A stretch of 64,000 nt of DNA, from contig VJWM01000063.1 in NCBI GenBank assembly GCA_010909165.1, forward strand, positions 496,001 to 560,000, read 5' to 3'. The DNA is from Anthoceros angustus (Eukaryota > Streptophyta > Anthocerotopsida > Anthocerotales > Anthocerotaceae). Position 1 is the first letter of the stretch. Each line of letters begins with the position of its first letter. Of this stretch, positions 29,719 through 41,100 are shown piece by piece. A program made the translations under genes and the position numbers. The notes beneath the pieces are model-generated. The model was not told the origin of the DNA. It saw nothing but the letters and a program-made list of their open reading frames with translations, and ran no database searches.

Positions 29719-31449
29719 TCAGGGCCGGGATCGCGAAGGCCCGAGGGGCGGTGTGAGGGAGGCCGCAAGCGTCAAGTCAAGGTCGCCAAAGTGGATGGCT
29801 GGGCTCGAGGCTGGTTGTGCGGGTGTAGGAGGAGGCTGAAGTGGCTGCTGGAAAGGTGGAGGCTGGGCTAGGATAGGTGCAGGGGGAGCGGAGAGGTCGA
29901 CGACGGCCTCATCGTCGTCGCTGCTGTCAGGGTGAGGAGGAGACAAAGGTGTGAGGGCTCCCACTGCAGGGGGACCCGACATGTCCTCAAGAAAGGTAAC
30001 ATCCCTGGAGTGTGTGATGCGGTGAGTGTGAGGGTCCATAAGCTTGTAGCCTTTAATCCCAGCGGTGAAGCCAATGAAGAGGTAACGGCGGGCTCTATCA
30101 GCTAATTTGGTGCGAGTGGCCTTGGGGACGTGTGCATAAACAGGGGATCCGAAGACTCTAAGGTTGGAGAGGTCGGGTTTAGTGCCAGTCCAAGCTTCAT
30201 AGGGTGTCTGGTTGGGCAAGGCGGAGGTCAGTGTCCTGTTGGTGAGGTAAACAGCATGAGACATAGCTTCAGGCCAATAAGTCCGAGGGAGGTTGGCGTG
30301 GATAAGCATGGTAAGGCCACGATCCTGTACTGTCCTGTTCATCCTCTCGGCAACCCCGTTCTGCTGAGAAGTGTGGGGGGTTGTAATTTGTCTCACAATA
30401 CCAGATGTGGTGCAGAACTGCTGGAACGCATGAGAACCGTATTCACCTCCGCCGTCTGTGCGAATACATAAGAGGTGTGCGCCTGTTTGTTTCTCGGCCC
30501 AGGTCTGGTACTCTTGAAAACATTGTAGAGCTTGTTGCTTGTGCTTGAGGAGGTAGAGAACTGTGAATCGGGTGAAGTCATCAATGATTAGCATGAAATA
30601 GAGATAGCCGTGGATGGATCGTTGAAAAGGGCCGCAGAGGTCAGAGTGCACTAATTGCAATTTGTCGGTGGCTCTTGTGGCAGGGCCCTTGGGGAAAGGG
30701 GTACGATGACTTTTCCCAATAGTGCAGGCTGGGCAAATGCCGAAGTCTTCAATCTTCGTGAGGGGAAGACCAGTCGCTGCAGCTGTGGAGAGGGTTGCCT
30801 TCATCCTTTGTAGATTCATATGTCCCAAGCGTGCATGCCAGAGGAAGGTCTGACGTTGAGAAAGAGTTTGGGTGTGGGCAGAGAGGGAAGAGGGTGGGGC
30901 TTGGGGTGAGGTGACGTTGAGATGGTATAGGTCATCTTGCTGCAGGGCCCCTGTAGCGAGGAGTTCCCCTTGAGGGGTTTCAATGATGCAGCGACCGTCT
31001 CCGAAGCAGACATAGCAGCCGGATTCGTCGATTTTGCGGACGGAGAAGAGGTTTTTAGTGAGGCCCGGGACATGGAGGACATCTGTAATCTGAAGGGTGG
31101 AGGCGGGCTGCAAGGTGATTTCAACGGAACCCTGGCCATGTATGAGATGCCGGGTATCATCTCCAAGGCGATTGAGGTGGGGAGGCGGGGTGGAAGTCTG
31201 TGAAATAAGTGAATGGGAGTCATGTGTTGGGATGCCCCGGAGTCTATGTACCAAGTATGAGGGCCCTGGGCTATGAAACAGAAGCGACAAGGGCGAGAGG
31301 GTCATGGAGGTATGTGAGGTACGCCTTGGCATGTCGTCGCATAGTGATTGCGAGTTGTCCAAGAGGGTCGTCTTGAAGATTGGGTGTTGACCATGGATAA
31401 ACGTTTCCGCATTCCTCATAGGTGTGGCCGGGTATCTTGCAATAACCAC
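29719..31449 (-). pseudogene. Copia pre-integrase and integrase
   Basis: A 576-codon frame. It holds the zinc-binding pre-integrase domain (H-x3-H in HARLGHMNL, then CPACTIGK). The integrase core has DLCGPF, TDGGGEYGS and the catalytic glutamate in QQNGVAERMNRT; the C-terminal part has LSNLRVFGSPVYAHV. The N-terminal 100 codons read through a degraded duplicate of gag/protease and are not native, so the call begins within misassembled or duplicated sequence. Confidence 0.9.
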
Positions 31450-31785
31450 AAGTAGGCCTCAAGTAGGGTTATATTGTCCTCGCCTCTGGGAAAGTTCCTC
31501 GGCCTCGTTGAAGTTGTCCGCGTGAACGGCCTCGCCTCAATCTTCGTGAGGGAAGACCCGGTGCAGTGGAGGGTTGCCTTCATCCTTTGTAGATTCATAT
31601 GTCCCAAGCGTGCATGCAGGAAGGTCGGCGTTGAGAAAGAGTTTGGTGTGGGCGAGAGGGAAGAGGGTGGGGCTTGGGGTGAGGTGACGTTGAGATGGTA
31701 TAGGTCATCTTCTGTGAGGTTCCAGGGGTTTCAATGATCGTGACCGTCTCGGCGGACATAGCGGGGATTCGTCGATTTTGCGGAC
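31165..31785. other. Deletion-rich patch over an internal tandem duplication
   Basis: Units 30750-31535 and 31537-32310 are tandem copies of the same gag/protease/pre-integrase segment, joined at an AATCTTC microhomology. Only sequence within about 31165-31785, straddling the junction, carries dozens of 1-4 base losses compared with its intact paralogue; many remove part of CTG or CAG. Confidence 0.8.
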
Positions 31786-32956
31786 GGAGAAGAGGTTTTT
31801 AGTGAGGCCCGGGACATGGAGGACATCTGTAATCTGAAGGGTGGAGGCGGGCTGCAAGGTGATTTCAACGGAACCCTGGCCATGTATGAGATGCCGGGTA
31901 TCATCTCCAAGGCTGACGTATTGAGGTGGGGAGGCAGGGTGGAAGTCTGTGAAATAAGCTGAATGGGGAGTCATGTGTTGGGATGCCCCGGAGTCTATGT
32001 ACCAAGTATGAGGGCCCTGGGCTATGAAACAGGAAGCGACAAGGGCAGAGGGCTGTGAGGTATGTGTGAGGTACGCCTTGGCATGTCGTCGCATAGTGAT
32101 TGCGAGTTGTCCAGTAGGTCGTCTTGAAGATTGGGTGTTGACCATGGATAAACGTTTCCTGCATTCCTCATAGGTGTGGCCGGGTATCTTGCAATAACCA
32201 CAAGTAGGCCTCCAAGTAGGGTTATATTGTCCTCTGCCTCTGGCTGGGAAAGTTCCTCGGCCTCGTTGAAGTTGTCCGCGTGAACGGCCTCTGCCTCTGA
32301 ATCTTCTACCAGTGAAGTAGGCGCTAGAGGTTGTATCCCCTGCGAAGGAATTATTGTGGAGTTTTCTTCTGGCCTCCTCAGTCAGCATTGCGCTGATGAC
32401 TTTGTTAACGGTGAGGGGCTTGACACCTTGTAGGGATTGGACCACGCTCACCCAGGATTCCGGCAGGGTAGAGAGCAAGAGGGCGGCGGAGAGGTCCTCT
32501 GAAATTGCGAATCCTGTCGCAAGGAATTTGGTCATCCAGCTCCTGAAGTTTATGGTATGATGATCTACTTGGTCCCCTTCATTCATCCTTAATCCGAAGA
32601 AATTCTTGATGGTGTGCACCGTGTGCATTATGTCTGTAGATGCGTAGATATCATGGAGCTGGGTCCAGGCTTGGGCAGCGGTTTCGACTCCAGCGATTTG
32701 TTGTACGTTTCCTGACCGCATGGATTGCATAATAATGTTTTTCGCCTGTTGGTTCTTGTCTTCCCAATCTTCTCTTTCCGCTTTCGGGCTGAGGCACCAG
32801 GTTGTGCTGACTATCGGGGTTGCCTATGCCCCCAACGTAGGCCCATAGCTTACGTTCCTTTAGTATTTCAGTGATTCTAAATTTCCAGACGGCGAAGTTA
32901 TGCTGCTGTCCGTCGAAACGATCCTCCTTTGATAGGCTGATGGAAGAGCCTGACAT
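31705..32956 (-). pseudogene. Copia gag and protease
   Basis: Gag starts MSGSSISLSKEDRFDGQQ at 32956 and shifts frame near 32720. It continues through a basic RGRGRSRG region to a zinc knuckle CGYCKIPGHTYEEC (C-x2-C-x4-H-x4-C) at about 32180-32220 and the aspartic protease motif YIDSGASQHM at about 31990-32020. The frame then ends in the deletion-rich patch at 31705-31790 instead of running into the integrase. Confidence 0.9.
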
Positions 32957-33010
32957 TTTGGTGTGTGTAGTATGTATGTGTGCAGGCCAGTGGTGCTATT
33001 GTTGGATTGA

Positions 33011-33552
33011 CTATAGGAGGAAGACAGTATGTCTCACGAGGTGGTCTATGTTCAGCCTCATGGTAATAGAGATCAGGTATTTTCTGATTGTGTTTGTGCT
33101 TGGCTCTGTGGGATTGTAGTGAAGGGCTGTCAGTTTGTTGAGGATGCTATCCTGTATTTCCGTGATCTCCTGATCTGTGGGCACGATTATCAGATTGTGC
33201 TCTCGGCAGATGTTGGAAATGTGTGTAGATATCTTGTCTCTTATGTGTGGGACGGAGAGGTGCGATGTAATCTCGAAGTATGAAGTATAATCCTGGTGCG
33301 TCATGTTGTAAACAGGAACGCTACTTGAATGTAGCCCCAATCATGTTCAGTGGGGTCAACGAATCCTCGGAGGCACAATTCTTCTCCGATTAATGAGAGT
33401 ACTGAGCATGTTGTCGACCATGCATGGTGAAGTAAATCTTCATTGGCCTCCTTGAGAGCCTGCTGCTCCCTATGGAATCTTTGTGATTCCAAGAGCTCCG
33501 CTTGTCTGACGGCTCTGTTTTGTAGCCGTTGTTGCCTGCAGTAGCCTGGCAT
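33011..33552 (-). pseudogene. Extra ORF between 5' LTR and gag
   Basis: Two overlapping frames, 33552-33301 (83 codons, start MPGYCRQQRLQNRA, rich in Q/E/R) and 33340-33011 (109 codons, ending LVRHTVFLL), together look like one protein of about 180 residues with a single frame change near 33305. It starts about 50 nt after the primer-binding site and ends 55 nt before gag. No domain is recognised; most Copia elements lack such an ORF. Confidence 0.5.
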
Positions 33553-33600
33553 AATAACCTGAGAGAGTCAGGGCTGCAGGAGCGCCCTGCTCTGATACCA

Positions 33601-33791
33601 TGTTTAAGGTTGCATGTGCTCTAGATTGATGCGCACAGGTGTATAGATTTTTGCGTCTGATCTCTCAGAATGTACATAAGGTATTGTTCTTACGGTGCAG
33701 CGGAACTTGGCGAAGTAACCGCTTAATTAAGTAACGTTTCGTGATTGGCACGAAGCGTGCCCTAATGCTTAGGACGCTACATATCTCAACA
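33601..33791 (-). repeat. Copia 5' LTR
   Basis: 191 bp, one mismatch with the 3' LTR. The primer-binding site follows directly in element sense (33600 downward). Confidence 0.95.
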
Positions 33792-34573
33792 GCACCGACA
33801 CCGACTAATGCCTGCAAGATTTCAGAACCATGTCAGATGTTAACCCAGTCCAAAACATGGGAAATGGAACAGAAGGGAATTCCCACCTCCTCTAATGCAT
33901 GCAAGACGCATGTTTTCACAGTCTTCCGCTTTTCTCCCGTCCTGCATGTCACAACTTACAAGTTCATAGCCATAGCAGTACCACAAATATTGCGGTCGAA
34001 TGCTTCTAGGTAGTGAACAGCCTTAGGTAGTCTCACCAGGCCCTTGGCACCTTTGTTCGAAGGACTGCTCACTGTGGCCAAATGGAGCAGAGCTCACTCC
34101 AAGTGCGCAAAGGTCCCACCGTGTGAAACATATGTCCACCGAGCAGTTGCCAACAACAACATCGGCTCTCAGTTTCTGTACCTCATCTTGACAAGATCGC
34201 CCTTCTAGATCTGGATTGCCAATCGGTTGCTAAGCAGTCACATACCCTAACTTGAGGGCAAAACCTCAAGCAATGCACGACATCTCCTACCTCCACATTT
34301 GGCATGAACAGAGAGTCCTCTCAGTTCAGCCCCTGCCATGATCCCTCGTTCGATTGTAGCTGCCGTTCCATAACACATACATAGGGAGCCTGGGCATGCT
34401 GAGCCATTCCATTGTCGGCATACCCAACACTGCAGGCTCCTGCTGAACGTCCCAAGTGGAGTGCTTCTAAAACCGAGCTTCTCGGATATTCTCAACCCTA
34501 AACCGATTCCTGAGAGGCTTGTTCATTTCGGAGGCGAGGAGTCTGCGATTGTACAGCTTTTGCCAGCACCGAG
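33792..34573. other. Unassigned upstream region
   Basis: Begins with the second copy of the Copia target duplication. No gene is supported. The last part presumably contains the promoter and 5' leader of the NDUFS6 gene, with leader-like sequence near 34470-34573. Confidence 0.45.
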
Positions 34574-34963
34574 ATGTTGCGCGCCGCCGTGCTGCGGTCC
34601 AGGCAGGCAGTGCGCTGCAAAGAATGCGGCCCATCATCCTCTCTTCGCCGGGGCGTTCTTCCGAATCGTGAATTGGCACAACTTCCAGAGGTTGCGAGGA
34701 AGCAAGTGCGGGGCCTGTCATACGTGGGGGATCACACGTCCAAGTGGTTGTCCAAGACCAGTGGCAAGACGCCGATGGAGCTCATAGCAGAAGTTCCTCC
34801 GATCACTGTCAAGAGTAGGATTGTTGCTTGCGAAGGACTCAAAGATCCTGCTCTCGGCCATCCGGTGGAGTACATCTGCCTGGACCTTCCAGACCCCGCA
34901 GTTTGCAAGTATTGCGGGCTTCGATACGTGCAGGACCATGGTCATGGCGGAGGACATCACTAG
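34574..34963 (+). CDS. NDUFS6: NDUFS6, complex I zinc-binding subunit (mitochondrial)
   Basis: 129 residues, one open exon. The N-terminus (MLRAAVLRSRQAVR) is rich in Arg and Ala with no acidic residue, a mitochondrial presequence. The C-terminal zf-CHCC domain is plain: a Cys in IVACEG, LGHPVEYICLDL and VCKYCGLRYVQ, giving the Cys-His-Cys-Cys zinc ligands. A His-rich end follows. The subunit sits in the peripheral arm of mitochondrial NADH dehydrogenase near the N/Q-module junction and is required for late assembly. Length is normal for the plant family. It is the only gene between the Copia element and CBSX; both neighbours to the right are unrelated in function. Confidence 0.93.
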   Translation: MLRAAVLRSRQAVRCKECGPSSSLRRGVLPNRELAQLPEVARKQVRGLSYVGDHTSKWLSKTSGKTPMELIAEVPPITVKSRIVACEGLKDPALGHPVEYICLDLPDPAVCKYCGLRYVQDHGHGGGHH

Positions 34964-35709
34964 GGTTTTCGTTCTTCGTGAGAATGAAGTCCTCACAGTT
35001 TGTTGACATCAAAGTTCTGTAACATGCATCATTTTGGCCAGGGCCACATTTTGGTGTGCACATCCTGCTGATCATGGATTCATCGACTGGTGGATTCGTG
35101 TTATGGATTTGACAGTCAGGAAGAGCCTGTTGTCTTTCTGGAAGGCTTCAGAAGCCATGGCGGTAGGCACTGGTATTATGGCAACTTTCACAGTTTTCCG
35201 CTGGACTCCAGCAGCCTTACTAGTCGGTACTGAGGTTTTCTTTAGGAGATGGATAGTCGGATTGAATCCGAGGCATTTGAAAACTGTCTCAAACTGCTCT
35301 GTTCTCTAGTCATGTGCGGTATTTGCGGTGCAGTGATCGCAGATGGCTCAAGCTAGATTGCAGTGATCCCAGATGGCTCAAGCTAGTACAGTCTTCCTTG
35401 AGAATTTCTTGGCCCCGAATTGTCTCTCTCCGTTGAATAGGATACAATGGTTGTTATAGCTACTCCCCACAGCATTCCAATCTCCAACTTCACCCGGCGC
35501 CAACAACTCTCTCTCCCGACGATTGATCCACGTCAACAACACTACACCAAAGTGCACCAGCTGCGAGCCCTAAGCGCGTGCCAACGTCCCTGAATCAAAG
35601 GCTGGTTCGAGTCTGACGTTTCGGAATTTCGCCAACGGGTTTTGCCATACCCGAACCCTTCGTATGGTTGCCAAGCTCCCTTGAAAGTGGTGGGAAATCT
35701 CCGCCGACA
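34964..35709 (+). other. NDUFS6 3' flank and CBSX upstream region
   Basis: No further gene. A short direct repeat (GCAGTGATC-CAGATGGCTCAAGCTAG) is doubled at 35330-35388. An ATG at 35664 upstream of the CBSX start opens a frame of six codons only (MVAKLP then stop), a possible short uORF. Confidence 0.45.
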
Positions 35710-37411
35710 ATGGTAATGGCTTTGGCGCCGGGAGCGCGCCTCTGTCACGGCCATCAACCGGAAACGTTCATGGTAAGCTCCAGATTCGGGAATGGTGTTG
35801 CCCTAAGGACGAGGTGCACTCCCAGCTTGGGCGGTGCCAGGCCAAAGCATTCTCTCGTCATTTCCAGTTTGCTTGGTGGAGGGAAGAAGTCTGAAGACAT
35901 CGGGAGCTCCGATGAGCAGAAGAAGGTGTGGTAGATTTTCGGCATGCGTTTGAATCTCCTATGCAACGGGCCTCATTCGCGCTCGTCATGTGCAGGCAGG
36001 GCTGTTTAGGAACATCGAGGGCTTGTACGAAACTGTTCAGGAGGTAAGGCGGGTGGAAGCAGTGAAGGAAGTGAAAGCTTGCTGCAGAATTAGAAGAGCA
36101 ACATCTTGGGGTGGAGTGAGCTAATGATCGGCCCTGTGCACCTGTGCAGCAAAAGCAGGAGTTGTATACTGTCGGTGACTTCATGACTCCTGTCAGTGAG
36201 CTCCTTGTTGCCAAAAAAAGTACAACACTTGACGAGGGTAAGAGTGCATTTGTGTAACGTTCATTGGAGGGAGCCTTAACGTTGGTCATATGGTTTCTGG
36301 TTTTTGACGAGTTGTGCGCTTTGTCTTTTGTCAGCTCTGGAGGCTCTGGTGGACAATCGAATAACAGGCATGCCAGTGGTTGACGACGATGGCAAATTGG
36401 TGCCTCCCCGCCTTCATGCATTAGCTTGTTGATGTTAGTCAATTGATGAGAGTCACAAGTAGGAGAAGTATTTTCAGGGCATTCTGTGAATGTTTCGCTG
36501 TTAGGGAGCTGTTATTCCATGCATGGTAACCGTGGGAAGTCACAGCAGGTATGACCAGCTATTTTGTGCACTTGTTGTGTGGTGCTGCAGATTGGTGTGG
36601 TCTCTGATTATGATCTGCTTGCGCTGGACTCGATATCAGGTATGTAGTATTCTTACGCTGCTAGAGGTCATGTGCAGCTTCCTGAAAGAGAACTGGAATT
36701 GAATTAGCAGGGTCCTTCACTGGCAAGTCAATTGAACCTCATTGTCTCTTGACAGGAAAGCTGCCAGCTGAGATGGGTCTCTTCCCTGAGCCCGGAAGGA
36801 CTTGGAAGGTATTTTCCTGCTTGACGAGTTCGAGATTGTTGTGAAGTTGTGCCCGTGCGAGAATATGCCTCTCATTTCTCTGTAGTCAAAGCTTGGGATT
36901 CTGTCAGCTAACTGGAATGTGTTTCCATTGCTTCCATGCTGTATAAATGAGATCAGGCATTCAAGGAGATACAGAAGCTTCTCATCAAGACTCATGGCAA
37001 AACCGTGGGTGAAGTGATGACACCCTCACCTCTTGTAGTTCGAGAGATGACTAACCTTGAAGACGCAGCCAGGTGAACATTCAGCTTTAATTCGGATGGA
37101 TTGACGTAGTTGACAGATGCCCTGGGCGCTGTTACCTGATCTGGGCCTGTTCTTATTGTTCCAGGTTGCTTCTGGACAGCAAATATAGGCGACTACCTGT
37201 TGTTGACGACGGAGGAAAGCTAGTGAGTTCACCTTTGAAGGTTCTAGGTGTAACTATCCTGCAATGTGACTTCTGGTGGACTAATTGACGTTGCTATCGT
37301 ACTGTTTGGTTTATGCTGCAGGTTGGGCTGCTTACACGGGGTAATGTAGTAAGGGCTGCTCTGCAAATGAAACGGGCGGCAGTGAAGGTTTATAAGGAAA
37401 GTCGACCGTAA
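35710..37411 (+). CDS. CBSX1/2-type twin CBS-domain protein (chloroplast)
   Basis: Nine exons fit the frame exactly: 35710-35925, 35996-36043, 36150-36237, 36335-36399, 36591-36639, 36756-36808, 36957-37072, 37165-37222 and 37322-37411, giving 260 residues. Residues 1 to about 75 are a plastid-transit-like leader. The first CBS motif has YTVGDFMTP, ITGMPVVDDDGKL and IGVVSDYDLLALDSISG. A family-typical insert follows (LFPEPGRTWKAFKEIQKL). The second CBS motif has VGEVMTPSPLVVRE, YRRLPVVDDGGKL and VGLLTRGNVVRAALQ. Arabidopsis CBSX1/2 bind adenosine ligands and activate plastid thioredoxins; the same role is inferred. The CBSX3 (mitochondrial) type lacks this insert. The exon 4 donor (TTG/GTGCCT) is weak. 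Confidence 0.93.
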
Positions 37412-38175
37412 GCGTTGCCTTACTCCCGGCTATAAATACAAACGAGGCATGATGTAACCCTTCCAATCCCGTTCATGTCTTCGCAATTGAGTACCCACGA
37501 CATTGTCACTTTGTACCAAGCTAAGTACCGAGTTGATGTATATATGATTGTAAGCCAAATTGCCAGCCTCTAAACAGTATGACCTTAGGAGAAAAGGATG
37601 CCAGGAGCTCTGGCATTCCAATGTCGCTGGGTTGTGTGCCAATTTACATGTGAGCAGCGGAGCGAGAGAAACGAACAAAGATGCTATCTGCCATCTGAAT
37701 GAGCATAGCTAATTCTGTTATGGTAACATCGGTAAACCTCTTTAACTAACCTGAATGTACGGCCACCTTGCCTGGTTGGCCTTAAACATAGTTACGCGTA
37801 ACTTACCAGGGTCTGTGTGCAACAAAGGTTCTAAGGTGAAGCCCTAAAGGCAGGCAGCTTTCCCCTGCAAACAGGTGGTTTCTGTTGGGGTAGTACCGTC
37901 TGCGGCTAGGAGGGTAAAATCGTCTTCCTGGATTTCAATGCCCCCTTCAGATGTAGGACTTAGTGTTCCTGTTGCTATGTGTTGGTGGGGAGGGCCGCTG
38001 TCTCCAAGGGACCTGATCAAACATGATTGACTCCCCTGGATCTAATGCGGGCAGTTCCTACTCTATCTCCCCCGTGGGTGTGGTATCTGTAGGTGGTCAC
38101 CTTAGATGATTCAGGCATTCATGGCTGAGGAATTTCCCCATGAGAAGGCCTGATATGAGCTAGTAAGGGAAAAGG
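37412..38175. other. Convergent intergenic region, CBSX and MYB80
   Basis: Holds the 3' untranslated regions of CBSX (plus) and MYB80 (minus). No ORF or repeat of note. Confidence 0.5.
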
Positions 38176-41100
38176 TCAGTTGATTATGGAACTGAGCTCA
38201 GAAAAATCCCACAGCAGAACATCAGAGCTGAGAACTCCGTCAATAGCAGCATCAGCGGCAGCTAGGCTGGTGCTGCTGCAGCTGCTTCCACTCGCCGAAG
38301 GGCTCCAAGGATTTTTGCTGTCTTCTTGATTTGGGCTGCCATCCTTCTTCCCCAGGTCACTGGAATCGGCGATCTGCATGTTCTGGCTCTGGCTCGGGCT
38401 GCACCCGCTTTCACTGGGACTGGCAGGCGGGCTGCTCCTTCCACCTTGTCCCATATCTTGCTCCTCAATATCTGTCCGTGGTTTTCCGAAGGAAGAAATC
38501 AGAAGCTCCTGCTGCACCAGCTGCCCATGATGTGGCACCTGCATCGCTGCCGTCTGCCCATACAGACCAGCCTGGCGGTCATGGGACTCATGCAGGTCCA
38601 AGAAGCTGCGGAATCCCTGGTTCTGGGCCTGGTGGTGATGCTCCTGTACTGGCGAGCTCGGCAGATGTAATCCCAGGCTGGTAGGTGGAGAAGACCCAGG
38701 GAGCCATGCGGACAATCCCTTGCACAGGCTCTGAGGCTGCATCTGAAAATCCATGCCCCCCATGTTCGGCATAATGCCCATCGATGTTCTCGCATTCACT
38801 CCCTGCGGGTCCATGAACATGTCCATCACCGACTTCGATGCCGCCTCTGATCCTCCCACGCCAGGACCCAGAGATATGAACTGGTGCCCGGGTATGCCGT
38901 AGTTCTGGGTTGCCTCTCCAGAAAACCTGCTCCTCATAGCTGCCACAGCCATGTTGTGAGAATACTGATCAGGCTTCAAGAAACCGGAGTTTGGATCCGC
39001 CAGCATTGTCCCGTTGCAGTGAGGGCTGTTGGGAGTGCTTCCTGCGTTCCCCACTACGTGCATCCCCTGCACAGACGTCCCCGGGACGTTGGATTGCACG
39101 GCCTTGGTCAAGCTGCATTTAATCTTCTGCACAACAGCGTCAGACATGCGTGCCGACGCTGGGTCGCTCCCACATCGCTGATCGCTCAGCGACCCAGACT
39201 CGTACGCTGTGGCAAGAACCGACTTCGGGCTGGCTGTGCCTCGAGGCATCTGAGAAACAAAAAAATTCCGGACTCAGATGTCACGAAATCTTCAAGTGGC
39301 CATGATGGCAAAATTTATGTATGATCTCAATGGAGTTCGGGAAATTTCATGTGTGTATACCTGACTGGTGGTTGCAACCAAATCAGACCACGATTGCCTC
39401 CCACTTGTGCCTGAGGTGCGAGGATTAGCGTTGGCACCCATCGATCCTTCAAGCTGCCAGTCTGGTCTCTTTCTCATGAGGACGTTGAGCATGTCATCCT
39501 TGAAGCAACCCAAAGCAGCTTCAGCAATCTCCCCCCCTTTGGGCAGCGCCATGCTGCCAGCCAGATCTGCCAGCAGCTGCGAGATGGGTTTGTGCGTGAT
39601 GGGATCAATTCCCATCTCGCACAATTTCTTCTTCAATCTGGTGTTCCAATAGTTCTTCACATCGTTATCCGTGCGGCCTGGTAATTGAGCAGCTATGAGA
39701 GACCATCTGTAGCACATCAAGCACGGAACCAAGGCATGCCGTGTCGTGTTAAACGACCTGTGTGCATAATCTGAATGATTAACACGAACAGAATCTAATT
39801 ACCTCTACAAGTCGAGCAGAAATTTATTAGAGAAGAATTTTCCGGGAATCGAACCCAGGACCCCTTATAAGCTAGGCCAACGCTCAAACCACAGCATTAC
39901 TCTTCCCTGGTAACACGTATCAAAGCTCGGAACCGCCAGCCGCCGGTCAACAAGTCAACACGTCAACACTCGACAGGTACAAACAAGTGGTGGGAGGAAG
40001 GAGACAGGGAAAGGAAGGAGGAAGAACAAGGGGCCCAGTCGTGACACGCTGCTGGTACGACATGGCCGACAGCTTCTCGTGACGAGGCTGCCTTCCAGGC
40101 AAGGACGAGGAGGGTGTAGAAGAAAGAGAGGTTGCGGAACGGTGAGGAGATCATGAGCTGCCGTTGTACAGTGTCACAGGGTACTTCAGAGAAAGCAGGA
40201 CATTAGCACTCACAGGCTCCAGGTTTCTGTTCCACCACCTGAGAAACTGTTAGAAATGTCGAAAGACCGTGGACACCAGCAGGGGTGCTGGCCATGGATC
40301 CACGTCTGCTACCCTACTGTAACCGACCTGGTGATAGCTCAGCAACCATGCTGTACACAACCCACTGTACTGATCTTGACAATCTGAAAGCACAGAGTGA
40401 CAGCAGCAAAGCAGGGGCTGCCTCAGTGCGCCAACTGTGGTGTAGACTGGGACACCTGTCGAGCAATTCCTTGACAGGCAGGCCTAAGGAAGATTCGGCA
40501 GATAGTCGCACATCTTGTTGATTCTACTAGAGGAGCTTCCAGGTTCCATCCGGGCAAACGGACAAGGCGGCCCAGGCCTACAGCAGCAGCCATGGCCGTG
40601 AGATACCCACGAGGAAGACGTTCTGAAAGCCTTTGGAAACCCACTATGAAAAATGAAGAAGCGACGAAGGCCGAGAAAGACCCTGACTTGAGACCCACCA
40701 GCGGCAGGAAGCGACTGCGAGACCCTGACTCCAGACCAACAGTCGGAAGACGCGACTTCAAGACCCAGCCTATCGCCTGGAGAAAACAAGGCTTGTCCTT
40801 GGGCCAAACAAATTCAGACAGCAGAACCATGTTGCCTGAGAAACACGCCAAGATGGGATGGGCAGCTGCTGCGACCTTGGCGGTGAAATCATTCCGCCTA
40901 CGGCATGCCCATACTTGTCTCTCAGGATACGACAGAGTTCGTCTGGACCAAAATTTGTATGATCTCTGTACAGACCAATGCATCATTCTCGAATGATGCA
41001 CCGGTGTACATCCATCTCTAAAATCTTTCCAGTACGAGTACACAGCGGCAATCTTTCAGGTACTTCCAAGTATATGGATGGTAATGGTACCCACTGCGGT

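Larger units (their letters stand above)
27407..33791 (-). mobile_element. Complete Ty1/Copia retrotransposon
   Basis: A 6385-bp element on the reverse strand with two 191-bp LTRs that differ at one position (27484 G against 33678 T, roughly) and a 5-bp target duplication GCACC (27402-27406 and 33792-33796). The primer-binding site TGGTATCAGAGC (complement of 33589-33600) matches the 3' end of initiator methionine tRNA. The polypurine tract AAGTGGGAG abuts the 3' LTR. Coding order is extra ORF, gag, protease, integrase, reverse transcriptase, RNase H. Despite the young LTRs the coding region has frameshifts and a 785-bp internal tandem duplication. LTR hairpin GGCACG...CGTGCC lies at 27553-27567. 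Confidence 0.95.

Noticed and set aside
39838-39908. Functional tRNA gene (TAT anticodon)
   Set aside because: T-arm and box B are good but anticodon and acceptor stems do not pair.
40592-40996. Gene nested in the MYB80 intron
   Set aside because: 134-codon basic frame with no recognised motif; a possible Copia-like piece nearby is too weak.
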